A stretch of 64,000 nucleotides of DNA from Medicago truncatula (lineage: Eukaryota; Streptophyta; Magnoliopsida; Fabales; Fabaceae): contig NC_053046.1 of the NCBI RefSeq assembly GCF_003473485.1, positions 30,333,332 through 30,397,331 on the forward strand, written 5' to 3'. How positions within the stretch are numbered: position 1 is the stretch's first letter; each line of letters starts with the position of its first letter. The notes under the pieces are model-generated. The model saw only the letters and a program-made list of their open reading frames with translations. It was not told the origin of the DNA and searched no databases. Made by a program: the position numbers and the translations under genes. Below are positions 45,051-55,270 of the stretch, one piece after another.

Positions 45051-47659
45051 AAAAGAAAAATAAGAAATAATACAAAAGAAAGAGAAGGTGGGACATAGAC
45101 CAAAGCCCTTGCAGAAGCATTATTTGAACCTATAATTAGGTAAACCTACTCTATTCCTATAAAAATTGTAAGTAATGAATGAAGGAATAGTATTCTACCA
45201 AAGAAAATTGAAATCAAAAGGCCATGGATGGTAAGCTTATCTGCATAATTATTGCCCTCCCAAAAAATGAGAGAATATAACATTCACTTTCATTGTCTAT
45301 GTATAATCCTTACTTCTATATCTAATTGCCTAGGAACGATTCTAAAAGAGTTGAAAGGCAAGATAACTAATTGAGAATCACACTCCAAAGAGAGCTTGTT
45401 CCAACCGTTTTTGTAAGCCAATTCAATAGAAGTTATAGCAGCAATAAGCTTATCATGAAGGGCAAAAGCAATGCCAAGATTGACCTCAAAACAACCTAGG
45501 GTTGCCACACCCAAATCTCTGAAAATACCATCACAGACAACAAAGCTAGGAGAGCCTCTTGCAACACCATCAACGTTGCTTTTAATCCAATGCTAAAAGG
45601 AGGGTACCAATCAAATTCCCACTTAGAACAGAAAAAATGACCACACTGTTTTTCGTTGTCGAATCTGATCCATTTTTACAATGCCCAAATACTATTAATT
45701 ACTGCTGCAATTATCACTACCTTTGTTTGCGTGGTGCCTATCCCAGATTGACAGCATAACTTGATTGAGAATCAAATATAATACATAGTGCATAATGGAC
45801 ATAAGTCGTGAGATTTTCATTGTAGGGCGCTCAAATGCTATTAATATAGCCGAGAGGCTTGGACTGCCCTCTGTTGTTATAGATGCTGCTCGGAAGTTAT
45901 ATGGTTCTTCTAGCGCGGAGATTGATGAGGTATTTTTAATATATCATAATTGTGTTTATTACTTGTTAACTGTTGTGTACTATAACTTCTTAAATATACA
46001 TGTCAATACATCACAATTTTTTCAGCATCCTTTGACGTTGTTTACTTGTAATGTAGGTAATTACTGATATGGAGAAGTTAAAACAAGATTACCAACGGCT
46101 ATTAACTGAAGCAGATCATTATCTGATGTGAGAGTCTTTGATTTTTTAAAAATTAAATTTATCGAATTACTCATCCCCCATATCTGTGCATTTCTGTAAA
46201 ATTTGAAGTGGTGCCATTACTTGATGATGACAAGGACACTTCTGTATTTAACAGAGATGTGATAAGCTCATTCAATTGCTATTGCATTCAAGTAAACCTG
46301 GATCATGCCATCATATCTGCATTTTTTTTTATTCTTGATAATTGGTATATTTTTTGTTTTTTTGTTATTATTGTATGAATAACCAATGCCTACAACAGGA
46401 CTACACCTTGCTAAATGTTTTGCACTGTTCCTTTCTATGCAGTGAATAGCATTTTTAATTTGGGAGGGTTCATTTATAAGAACATTGAGCCATAGATATA
46501 TATATTGCGACCAAATAATGATCGGTAACACAAAATTGTATGTCCTTCTAATTACCCTAGTGAAATCCATTCCTTAAACAAAATTTCATTCTGAAACACG
46601 ATCATTTTAAACGGATTCAGATACTACAGTTCTCCTTTTTATTGGCTGTTAATAATCATTGCTTGCTTGCATACAATTGTTTACAAACTGGACCATACTT
46701 TATGGAATATTTGTAAATTTTTAGTAGAGTTTTTTATGTTTGTAATTGTAGGCAATCCAGAGGACTTCACGGTAGTCTATTGAAAACCAGAAGGAAGATC
46801 GCTGAACATAGTACAAGTCTAAGACTTAAAAAACTGAGAGATGTATCCGAGGCTGCAGCAATGTCAAGATCCATTCTTCACAAGAAGGTCAGGGAACTGG
46901 ATGCATCAGCTAAGAAAACCTCACAGCACGACAAAGCCATTAAGAGCTCTCGTGTATCAACAACAAACAACCTCCATACTGCAGCAGATAATAAAGAACC
47001 TGCTAGTACAAATAAAAGTCCATCTGTTGTTAAAAAATTTGACAAATCATCAACAGGTATAATGCAAGATAATGAATGAGAAAATAGCAGGAAACTAGAG
47101 TATACTGCCAGATAAATGACACAAGAAGAAAATAATGAAAAGCTAAATTGTTTTAGAATTTAATTGCCGTTTATTGATAGTATAAATAGACATGTATAAA
47201 TAGACATTCAATTATATCTCACCAGGTAGATATTTGTGCAAGTATTTTATAAAACAATATTATGGCAAGAAACAACGGTGACATGTAATTGGAAATCTGT
47301 CTAAAGATTTGCACTGTTCGTAGACAGTTGTTAAACTCTTATTATGATATAATAACATGCTTCCATTTTTTATTTTGTGCATAGAATTAAGTGTGCAGCC
47401 CTAATTACTTTTCACATGGTGGCTGTGCTCTCTTGTTTTATATTTAGGAATTAAACCGTGAGAATATGTATGCAGTTCTCATTCACCTGTTAATCTTGCA
47501 GTTAGGTCTGCAGCCCCTAAGGTTGGTGATGCAGTATACGTCTCTTCCCTCGGGAAAAAAGTGACAGTTTTAAAAGTGGACTCACCAAAAGGAGAAATAT
47601 TAGTTCAAGCTGGAATCATGAAGCTGAAGCTAAAAGTAACTGACATTCAGAGATTGTAG
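37475..47659 (+). CDS. MUTS2: MutS2-type ATPase, probably plastid-targeted, without Smr domain
   Basis: Nineteen exons in one frame, 799 aa: 37475-37699, 38162-38290, 38387-38554, 39123-39206, 39477-39527, 39962-40018, 40100-40182, 40270-40390, 40660-40719, 41226-41465, 41637-41790, 43253-43380, 43673-43720, 43808-43938, 44706-44788, 45826-45929, 46057-46127, 46752-47056, 47502-47659. The N-terminus ([16 protein letters not shown], then [17 protein letters not shown]) is Ser/Lys-rich without acids, like a chloroplast transit peptide. The MutS core and clamp helices follow. The ATPase has Walker [10 protein letters not shown], Walker B LVLLDEVGAGTNP and the TTHHGELK switch. The tail has a coiled coil and a KOW-like segment ([20 protein letters not shown]) ending at VTDIQRL. 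Bacterial MutS2 continues into an Smr domain; here a stop ends it. Bacterial homologues act on recombination intermediates or collided ribosomes; the plant role is not established from sequence. Confidence 0.92.
37740..37860 (+). mobile_element. SINE fragment in MutS2 intron 1
   Basis: CAGAGTTCGAACCCCGCTCC is a good box B of a tRNA-derived SINE; TATTTACGAGACAA follows. The box A part is truncated to GGCCAACTGGGG. Confidence 0.45.
37864..38045. mobile_element. Legume MITE-like repeat in MutS2 intron 1
   Basis: Starts GGCCTAGTTTGGATAAACAA and contains TTATAACGTAAACACTTATG, TAAGCTATTTC and CATAAGCTATAAGTTG. Repeats of this kind (GGCCTGTTTGGATAAAC...AAGCTATTT) are frequent in legume introns. I did not find a clean right terminus. 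Confidence 0.5.
38915..39055 (+). mobile_element. Probable SINE-like repeat in MutS2 intron 3
   Basis: AGGTTCAGATCCCCGTTGGG resembles a decayed box B, preceded by AACATGGTGGTCC. The rest matches no feature I can name. Confidence 0.35.
41957..43079. mobile_element. TRIM-like retroelement, partial tandem array, in MutS2 intron 11
   Basis: TGGTATCAGAGCC at 42817-42829 is an exact 13-base primer-binding site for plant initiator tRNA-Met. The sequence before it (GGGGTGGAGTTAAGCCTAGCA) matches the end of a later copy at about 43060-43079 (GATGTTGAATTAGGTCTAGCA). ACATCAACTAGAGATATGAT near 42080 and ACATTGACCAGAGATATGAA near 42990 are matching LTR starts. The words before each (CTTCATTG...TGTG..GGGTGT) also match. 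This gives two LTRs, a very short internal region, and an extra internal piece upstream, with foreign DNA (about 42131-42720) in the first LTR. No coding capacity. Confidence 0.75.
45016..45745 (-). mobile_element. 5'-truncated LINE with RNase H domain in MutS2 intron 15
   Basis: The minus strand encodes [19 protein letters not shown], then [37 protein letters not shown] and [17 protein letters not shown]. This is the RNase H (RVT_3) domain found at the C-terminus of plant L1-type LINEs; the catalytic Asp of NVDG and of ECDS are present. A (TAA)n tail of about ten units at 45019-45050 marks the 3' end. The upstream reverse transcriptase is missing. CAGCATA occurs at both edges (about 45009 and 45741) and may be a short target duplication. 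Confidence 0.82.
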
Positions 47660-48420
47660 AAATTAGCAAGTCATGGACATGACCATAAATGAGTAAGTGT
47701 TTTATTATGCCATAGATAATCTGTTGGCTGTTGCGTCTTTTTTTTTTCTTCAATACCAACTATAGCAACACAATGATCATATAAATTGTAACTGTCAAGA
47801 ATTAAAAAGTAGAGTTTTTTAATTTGTTTTTTTAGAAATCAGTGCATTGTATTATGCAACTAATTATATATGGTCATTGCCACACCCCTTCCATTCCCTC
47901 TATAAACTTCGAAAGACTTTTCTAAAATTGTTTCATCATCATGAAAAGGATAAATATGTACGCTTAACTTAGATATAGACTTCAGATTCAAACACTACAT
48001 GTTTGCAATCCGATCAAATATACCAATAGTTGTTGTGCTAATTGTGCAGGTACACTTTTCTTCATGATGTATTTGAAATAATACAAATGTGTTCAAGTGA
48101 GTGTTGTCAAATATGATTTTGAATTTAGTTGAGTTTATGAAATTGATTTAATTACATATGAGTTTGATTGTTGAAGTAAAGTGATTTTGTTCAGATGTTT
48201 TTACTCTAAAAGGAAGTTTGATGTAAAAATATAAATCTTGCAACCTATCGTAAAAGCTAATTTTCATCACTTAAGGTAAAAATGAGGTTTGGAGACAAAC
48301 AAATCTATTGGAACACCCAAACATGTCATTTAATGATCAAAATCAAGTTTTTAATTTAAACTCACATTAGCCTCTCACAAGCGTGCTTTTATACATGCAC
48401 TAAATAGGGTGATCATTCTA
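47660..48420. other. 3' flank of MutS2
   Basis: AAATGA-GTAAGT at about 47689 could be a donor for a 3' UTR intron, with TTGTGCAG at about 48049 as acceptor. No Smr-type coding sequence was recognised here. Confidence 0.4.
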
Positions 48421-49400
48421 TGTGATTTTGGTAATTTTAATTCTATGTATTTATGACTCTTGTTATATATAATGTTCTTATCTTGTATGTAACTTAGACA
48501 CACGAATTCCTTAACATGTCTTTTTATCTCTTTTCCTTCTCAACATGGTGTCTAGAGCCTGACGAGAGGTAAACTAAAATGCATGAGATTCTGACATCAA
48601 ACTTTAGCTTAGGGGGCCAAGAATACTAATACCATCTCAACATGAAATTGATTTCAAGTCTGTAGCAGATTGTTCTCAAAGGGAAAAGGTTGATGCCTAC
48701 TTTTTTATCACCAATCTGCTAATTCTTCCTTTAAGTCGAGCAGATCACTCCTATTGCCATTCTTACTATAAGCGACTGACCTTTTTCATGCTGGCTTTGT
48801 ATGGGTTGCCATTAGGGGTTCCCACACTTTGAATTATGCATACCTTGCTACTTGTACCAGCTAAACCATCTTCTGACGTAGACATGCCTCCTACTCCGTA
48901 TTGATTCCTTTTCCTCAGTCTCTTAAATTGGGGAGCATGGTTTTGTTAGGCTGGGAAAATTTCTGACATTATTGCAACCATTGCTTAAATTTGGACACAC
49001 TGTTGATAAGTTTTATGTCTCGCATGACTTCTCTTCTTGCCATTGTTGCACATATTGCGCTACTTGCTTCCTATGCTTGCTCTCCACCTCACTTGTTAAT
49101 TCTCACTCAGAATAGATTTGTAACAAGTTAAAAGATTAGTAAGCTTTAGCCTGAGCGAAGCATTCAGGTATAAGAAGCATATCTTATGTTATCTTAATAC
49201 TATCTTGAGAAATCTCATAGGATTAGTTTCTTGTTTTGAGTTTATTGTAGGTAATTATGTTAATCGGAGAAAGTATCAAAAGATTTGTATTTATGACTCT
49301 AAAAATATCTGTAACACGCCTTATATTGTTCTTGTCTCCCTGTCAGAATTGATTGAAGAAATTTATGGGCATCTGATGGTGCTTGCTTCGTAGAAAGAAC
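48420..49400 (+). mobile_element. Probable decayed Ty1/copia remnant
   Basis: CTTCTCAACATGGTGTCTAGAGCC at 48538-48559 resembles the LTR end plus tRNA-Met primer-binding site of copia elements, in decayed form. Upstream GTATGTAACTTAGACACAC and the T-rich CTTTTTATCTCTTTTC fit an LTR 3' part. Downstream, pieces of open frame such as GHLMVLAS end a degenerate translation. Low certainty. Confidence 0.35.
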
Positions 49401-49756
49401 AATTAAACATATTCAGAAACATGGTAAGTAAACAAAGTTTCAGAAACATGGCAAGTAAACAAAGTTTCAAGTATTTTCCCCTCTATTTCCTTTCACTTTA
49501 TCGAGACATGAACCTTCCTTTAAAGACTTTGTTAGGTGCCCTTTATTTTTGGTCCACTATTGATCATATTAATACTCAACTGCACTAATTTGTTTGTATT
49601 GTCTACTATAGGCTTTTAGCATGGTTGGTCGTAGAATATCTCTTCACTCTCTTCAAGAAAACACTATTGGCCTTCCATCAACTGCTTAGGATCTTTTGGC
49701 TGGACATTTTGAGAGGTCAAATATAAAGTGTTGTGTCATGTGTCTGTGAATATATA

Positions 49757-49890
49757 TACATTGTCAGAGTAAAGATTTTTACCATTGTCAATCAGTCATA
49801 TTCGTCTGATCATTAACAATGTTTGATTTTGATCATAACTATTCTAAATCTTTATATATGATTGATTTATTGTGATTTGTTGACAATCGT
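49757..49890. mobile_element. MITE related to the one at 22089
   Basis: ATACATTGTCAGAGTAAAGA with TTTTTACCATTGTCAATCAG is a decayed form of the 22089-22217 element; the right half is TGATTTGTTGACAATCG. Confidence 0.6.
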
Positions 49891-52012
49891 TGTTCAAGTA
49901 GCAAGTGAAATGCGTAATTTTGTGTAAATTTATGATAGAGGGGGAAGTCATAGCTTTCACCCTTCATAAAGAAGCTCTACCTTGCTTGTAATACCCTAGA
50001 AAGGAAATAAATATTGTTTATAACTTCAGTGCTATGGCATGCCATATAGCAACCATAATGGGGTTGAGGTTTAAAAAAGTTAAGAATAAATGATAAAGTT
50101 GGAACATGATTACGTACTTGAATTTATTATAAAATAATGCTAACAAAATTAACAATGTCTGTTGAATTCAAAACTTCCACCAAGTTGGTGGATCATTACT
50201 ACTAAAGCACTAGTAATGGGTAGATGAAAGAAAAACAACTATTAGAAAGAGAGAAAAGGCCACAAAGAGAGATTTAACTGAATAAATCATTGTGTTATGT
50301 ATGGCACCTGATAAATCATTGAATATTTACTATGGTTTTTTAATTTAATTAACATTATGATAATCTCTTTTATTAGAACCACCGTAATTGTGTGAGGAAG
50401 AGAAAATTAACTTTCCAACAAGTTATGATTAACAGGTCATTAACAATTAGCTGTAAAACACAAAGCTTACAGAAACCAATTGCAAGAAATATAAGATCAA
50501 AATTTGTTGGAAAACTAACATTGTCTTTTGAATTTATATCTTGTTTTTGACTTTGCTTCCTAATTCCTATGAATTTTGACTTTGCTTCCTATGAAATATC
50601 ACAAAGGACAAAGTGCTCAATTTCTATATCTTGGCACCACTAGAATATGCTTTTTAAGTACTTCGAATGTACTTTGTGGCTTTGTGCTTGTCCACGCATG
50701 CGCAGATTCAACCAACTTTTAGAAACTATATTTTTTACAACAAAGATACTGTCAAAAAGAGTGCTCTATAAACAACCAATAAACTTGGGTGTAACGGAAG
50801 ATATTAAACTCGTAACGAGTTAAATATGTGTTTGTTTTGTCGGTGGGAATTCCACGTTCAGCCAAAATTGCAGCAACAACCCGCGATTGCATTGAAGCTA
50901 GGAATATTTGCTTCTTAAGATCACGGTAAAAACATGTTCAAACGTGCGGTAAGAAATAAAAAAAAGTTAAAGCAAACACATGCTAAAATTTAAATCTTGG
51001 TTTTTAAGATGTACTCGCATTCAGTGTTAACACCTTTGAAATAAGATTTTCTTCTTGGAAGGAACTTAAGGAAAACCTAAAAAGAAAAGGTAGCACATTA
51101 TAAACATACGGTTATGTTATTATTTTATGTCAAAAATTATGTTGGACTGTGATATTTTAACTTTAGATGTTTGTATAGCCATCTCAAACTATTCACAAAA
51201 ATAAGTTGAATTTTTTTGTAAGAATTTCTTATGTAATGCCACGGAACGTTTGTCTAGGAAATGGTAAAAGAAATGTCAATTGAATAAAGTAATAATCACT
51301 ATGTTGGTTAAATATTGTCCTAAGACATAACGCACTAGTGGTAATGTTAATGCATTTCACCATTACGAGATAAATATTGTGTCCCATGTTATCTCCATAA
51401 GTTGAAAAAGGTCATCGATGTTTTATAAAATGACAGCAACAATAAAATATAGGTCAAGACCATTCATCAAGAAAGAAAAATACTACCACATTAATTAATT
51501 TCAATTATATTAAAAAATTACCCTGAGCATAGGTGCCTCTTTTCTTTTCATTTTCAACGAGTTTTGCTGTTTTTCTGACCTTGTATGGGTTGTGCTCTCT
51601 TAATCTTAATATTTTTCGTCAATAAAATATAGTAGGAGTACTATTTACTAGAAACATATTCCAAAAAATTGACTTCAAGATGTAAAATAACTGGGTTTGT
51701 GATTTGGTGAAAAATAAGAGTTGAAATTCCAAGTGCCCATGATTTGATTTAATATGAACGTGCATATAATATCAATAGTTACCTTTAAAATAATATTTCT
51801 AAATATAATATATGTAGGGTCGGGGTTGAATTCTTGAATATCCACTTATTCATTTTAAAAATATGAATTTTTAATCACTAAATTACTTGACCCAAAAAAA
51901 GAGGAGAGTGGGTGTTTTAAGTTTGAGTTATTTGGTTGAAGTATTCGGAGGGGAGCGATAAAATGATATATGGAAAGACAATGAATATGGTCAATGTGTG
52001 AATGACACTCAC
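49890..52012. other. Gene-free stretch
   Basis: No gene seen. Near 51811 GTCGGGGTTGAATTCTTG followed by CTAAATTACTTGACCCAAAA is the 3' part of a decayed SINE. The piece about 50820-50950 is slightly richer in G+C but has no recognisable frame. Confidence 0.45.
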
Positions 52013-52020
52013 TAAAGAGG

Positions 52021-52643
52021 CAGTGACGGATCCAAAAAATTTAATAAGTGGGGTCAACTTATATCATAAAAATTTATATAAAACTTTATAAACGCGTAAG
52101 CGTGCGAAAATTATACAAGTTATACTTATAATTGCCCTAAAATAATTTTTTTTAAAAATATTTGTCCATTTCTAGCATGGTATAAAAAATATAACTATAA
52201 TTAATTATTTTTTCACCACCAACGTAACGTCAGTCACAACCTTTTTCAACAAATATAAGAATAGTTTATATAATAATAGTAGTTTTATGGTCTTGCCAAC
52301 GATATGCTATGAGATAATTGGTTAAAGATTTCATAAAAGAATTTTTTATCTTAAAAATAAGCGTTATTTGTATCAATATAATAATATTAACAACTTTTTA
52401 TAAAAAAAAAACTATTTCTTTTGATTTATTAACTAGTGCTCTTAGAAATTAGAACACTCATTAGGATCCTTCTTAGTTTTATAATTTTTTGTAGTGTAAT
52501 AAATAAATTGTGTGAAGACAATAATACTATATAAAGAGAGGTCAAACTAAATATATATCTAATTTTGGGTTAAAAATACAATACCCATGTGGAGGCAAGT
52601 GGGGTCGCTTGACCCCATTGCCCCCACACTAGATCTGTGCCTG
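52021..52643. mobile_element. hAT-type MITE with 8-bp target duplication
   Basis: Left end CAGTGACGGATCCA, right end reversed CAGGCACAGATCTA: 10 of 14 positions match and both resemble the CAGTGGCGGATCCAG terminus of plant hAT MITEs. TAAAGAGG stands on both sides (52013-52020 and 52644-52651), an exact 8-bp duplication, as hAT transposases make. Inside the ends AGTGGGGTCAACTT and CAAGTGGGGTCGCTTGACCC are further partial repeats. No transposase. Confidence 0.95.
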
Positions 52644-52686
52644 TAAAGAGGAGCAATTTTTTTTAGCAGAAAAGAGAAGCAATTTT

Positions 52687-52820
52687 GTCTACAAGTCCTA
52701 GCTCAACTGGCAAAATACCGAAATTGTTAGGTTGGACGACATAACCAGCGTTCGAACCCCAGTACCTCCACTTATATGTGTGAGTTTATAACAGCTTTGT
52801 CATTTCGTCTATTAAAAAAA
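52687..52820 (+). mobile_element. tRNA-derived SINE
   Basis: Box A-like GTCCTAGCTCAACTGGC and box B-like AGCGTTCGAACCCCAGTACC, then a tail ending in seven A. CAATTTT flanks both sides (52680-52686 and 52821-52827), a likely short target duplication. It lies just beyond the hAT MITE. Confidence 0.8.
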
Positions 52821-52829
52821 CAATTTTAA

Positions 52830-53990
52830 CTTGGGAACAATCTTAAATCAATTTTATTTAAGTACACACTCAAAAAAAAAAAAAAAACTTTAAGATAAAA
52901 GAATTAAACGACGTGACTAAATCATTTTTCTTTTAATACATCTGTGTATATCTATCCAAATAAATTTGATTTGAGGCTCATCATGAGTGTCATCTACTAA
53001 AGAGTAGAGAATTACTAGACTTACTAGTAGGTCGATGTGCGATTTACCAAGACTTACCGTATCTCTTATGGTAATCTACCTTCTTACGCATGTGCCCAAC
53101 TTGAGTTCTCATTTTTCAAGACAAATTTACACTATTAACAAGGATATGTTTGAAAAAATAATGATATATAAAGTAATATTTAGTAATTTAAAATGAGGTT
53201 TATAGGTAAGAATGATTTTCTTTTAGGTGTGTATCTTTGGATCATAACGGTGATCCACCATAATTTTACAGAAACTATAAAATGTAATTTTTAAAGAATT
53301 ACAATGGGTCGTCTTAAGTTTGACACATCCATCATGATATCAACTATGAGTAAAATAGATGAAGATATTATTTTATTTCAGCTTCTAATACTATGGAACA
53401 TAATAAATTCAAAAACTTATACCTTAAAAAATGTTTGATTAGTTAGTTATTATTGTTACACATAGTGATGGTAACTGTTTTTACTGTCATCACCTATGGT
53501 GAATTGTATAAATTTGTAATCCACATATGACATATAGAAATGTGAGGCAACATTATTGTAAAATGATTGCCTGCAAATGGTTATGATGTAATATAAATTA
53601 CTATGAATCAAACAAGTGAATAAAATAGCTCAAATTGAAAAGAAACAAATCTCTCTCTATTCATTGTCTTCCTATATTGAGTCTGAGAGTTTAACTTTAG
53701 TACAAATTATGTGATATTGATACAATATCAACGAAAATAAAGTTACAAACCAAAATACACCAATTCCATCACTTTTAACCATCCAAAATGTCTCAAATTA
53801 AGTTCACATACAATTCAGTTCAACTTGAGTTGAACTTGAATGTAGATTTCTATTAGTATTTTATACCACACATGCTTTTCTACCTAGCCTACAACCCACA
53901 ATGCCAAAAGTTAACCCACTATTAGAAAAAATTAGATCCTCTGCGGCGGCTACACAGATACTACGGCTGCACAATTGTTATATCAGAAAT
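52830..53990. other. Gene-free stretch upstream of DUF599 3' end
   Basis: No recognisable gene or structured element was found. Confidence 0.4.
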
Positions 53991-54005
53991 ATTTCAAGTA
54001 TTACA

Positions 54006-54076
54006 ACTGCAAAACCATTATATCAAAATTCAGACATATTTGCATCGCTCTGGATTTTGATATACGGTTTTGCAGT
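54006..54076. repeat. Foldback just after the DUF599 stop codon
   Basis: ACTGCAAAACCATTATATCA with AAATTCAGA and the reverse complement of TCTGGATTTTGATATACGG with TTTTGCAGT pair over about 28 bases with three mismatches or bulges and a loop of about 15. It begins 24 bases past the stop of the minus-strand gene, so it would be in its 3' UTR. It may be part of a MITE or a hairpin RNA. Confidence 0.75.
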
Positions 54077-54099
54077 CATAACACTAATTAACAATCTAC

Positions 54100-55270
54100 T
54101 TAATTTCTAATTGGCTCTTGCATTTCCATGTCAACATGATGTTGCTTGTGCACTTCATCTCCAACACAGTCAGCATCATCAACTCCAATAGCAGCCCATC
54201 CACATTCAATAACAACATCCAAGAAATAGAGCATTGAAACAAGTGCAAAACAAGAAAACAACATAGGAATAGGTCCAAAGATCCACATGAAAAGAGGGAA
54301 GGAAAAGTAAAATGCACGCAAACCAAGTGACCAGAAATAGCTTCCACGGTTAACTGTATTGGCAACATACTCAGCTGTCAGCTTCTGTTGTCTAAGGTTT
54401 GATGATAGTTTCTTGAAAGGAACATTGATGAGTATGCTTGCATGACTATAGTACCTTATAGATTGAACATTCAACAAGAAAGCTAACATGAAACAAACCA
54501 ATATGGAGAAAAATTTGATTGATAAAACTAGCTCAGTTCTATCACCAAACACTAACGATACAACACTTCTTCCCTCATTTCTACTACTCATTAACACAGC
54601 AATTAGAGAACTTAGCATTATTGCTGTTGATGCCAAAAGGGTTGATGCCATTATATTGTTCCTCAAAGATTGCACTGCCAAAACACCATTCTTGGACACA
54701 TCCTAACAAAAACAAAACAAAAAAATCAATTTTATTATATGCAAACATTAGTTCTTTTTGGTCTTAACGCTTCTAACCCTAAGGAAGAAAAACCTAACAA
54801 CGTGGAGTTCGGAGACAAGTATCGTCTGATGAAAAAAAATTCAGCTAAGATTCAAACTAGGGTTTTATCGATGGATCCGTATTAGCTGAAATTCATTAAC
54901 CACTTGAGTCAATACGTAATCTTTATAATCTTTAAAAGTTAAAACCTCATGAATCAAAATCTAATAAACTTTAAAACAAAGAAAATAAAATTAAGAAAAA
55001 AAGATTTTGAATTGTTCATGTGGGTAGGTACAATTATGATTGTTTTCACATATACACCAATACAAAAAGATTGAAAATGAAAAAGGAAGAAATATGTTAT
55101 GCATGTACCTCCATCATAGCTTGAACCCAATAACGACGATTGATTGAATTGACACCAATGACAGTTTTTGTGGGGTGTTTAACAACTTGGTAGAGAAGCC
55201 ATAAATGGTATGCAACCATTACAAAGAGGCCACTAGGGACTAATATGAGATCAAGAATTTTCTTGTCCAT
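54100..55270 (-). CDS. DUF599 family membrane protein
   Basis: Two exons, 55270-55109 and 54702-54100, give 254 aa; the intron is GT-AG, phase 0. The start is the first ATG, MDKKILDLILVPSGLFVM, which directly precedes a hydrophobic segment. Four hydrophobic helices are visible: residues about 7-30, 70-92, 108-130 and 180-215 (for example FPLFMWIFGPIPMLFSCFAL). The first exon ends in NRRYWVQAMME and the second opens DVSKNGVLAVQSLRN, both typical of plant DUF599 proteins. The C-terminus is hydrophilic and acidic. DUF599 proteins have no established biochemical role that I can state. The sequence looks intact. Confidence 0.9.

Noticed and set aside
45290..45514. Independent RNase H-like gene
   Set aside because: Truncated, inside an intron, with LINE tail; part of a retroelement.
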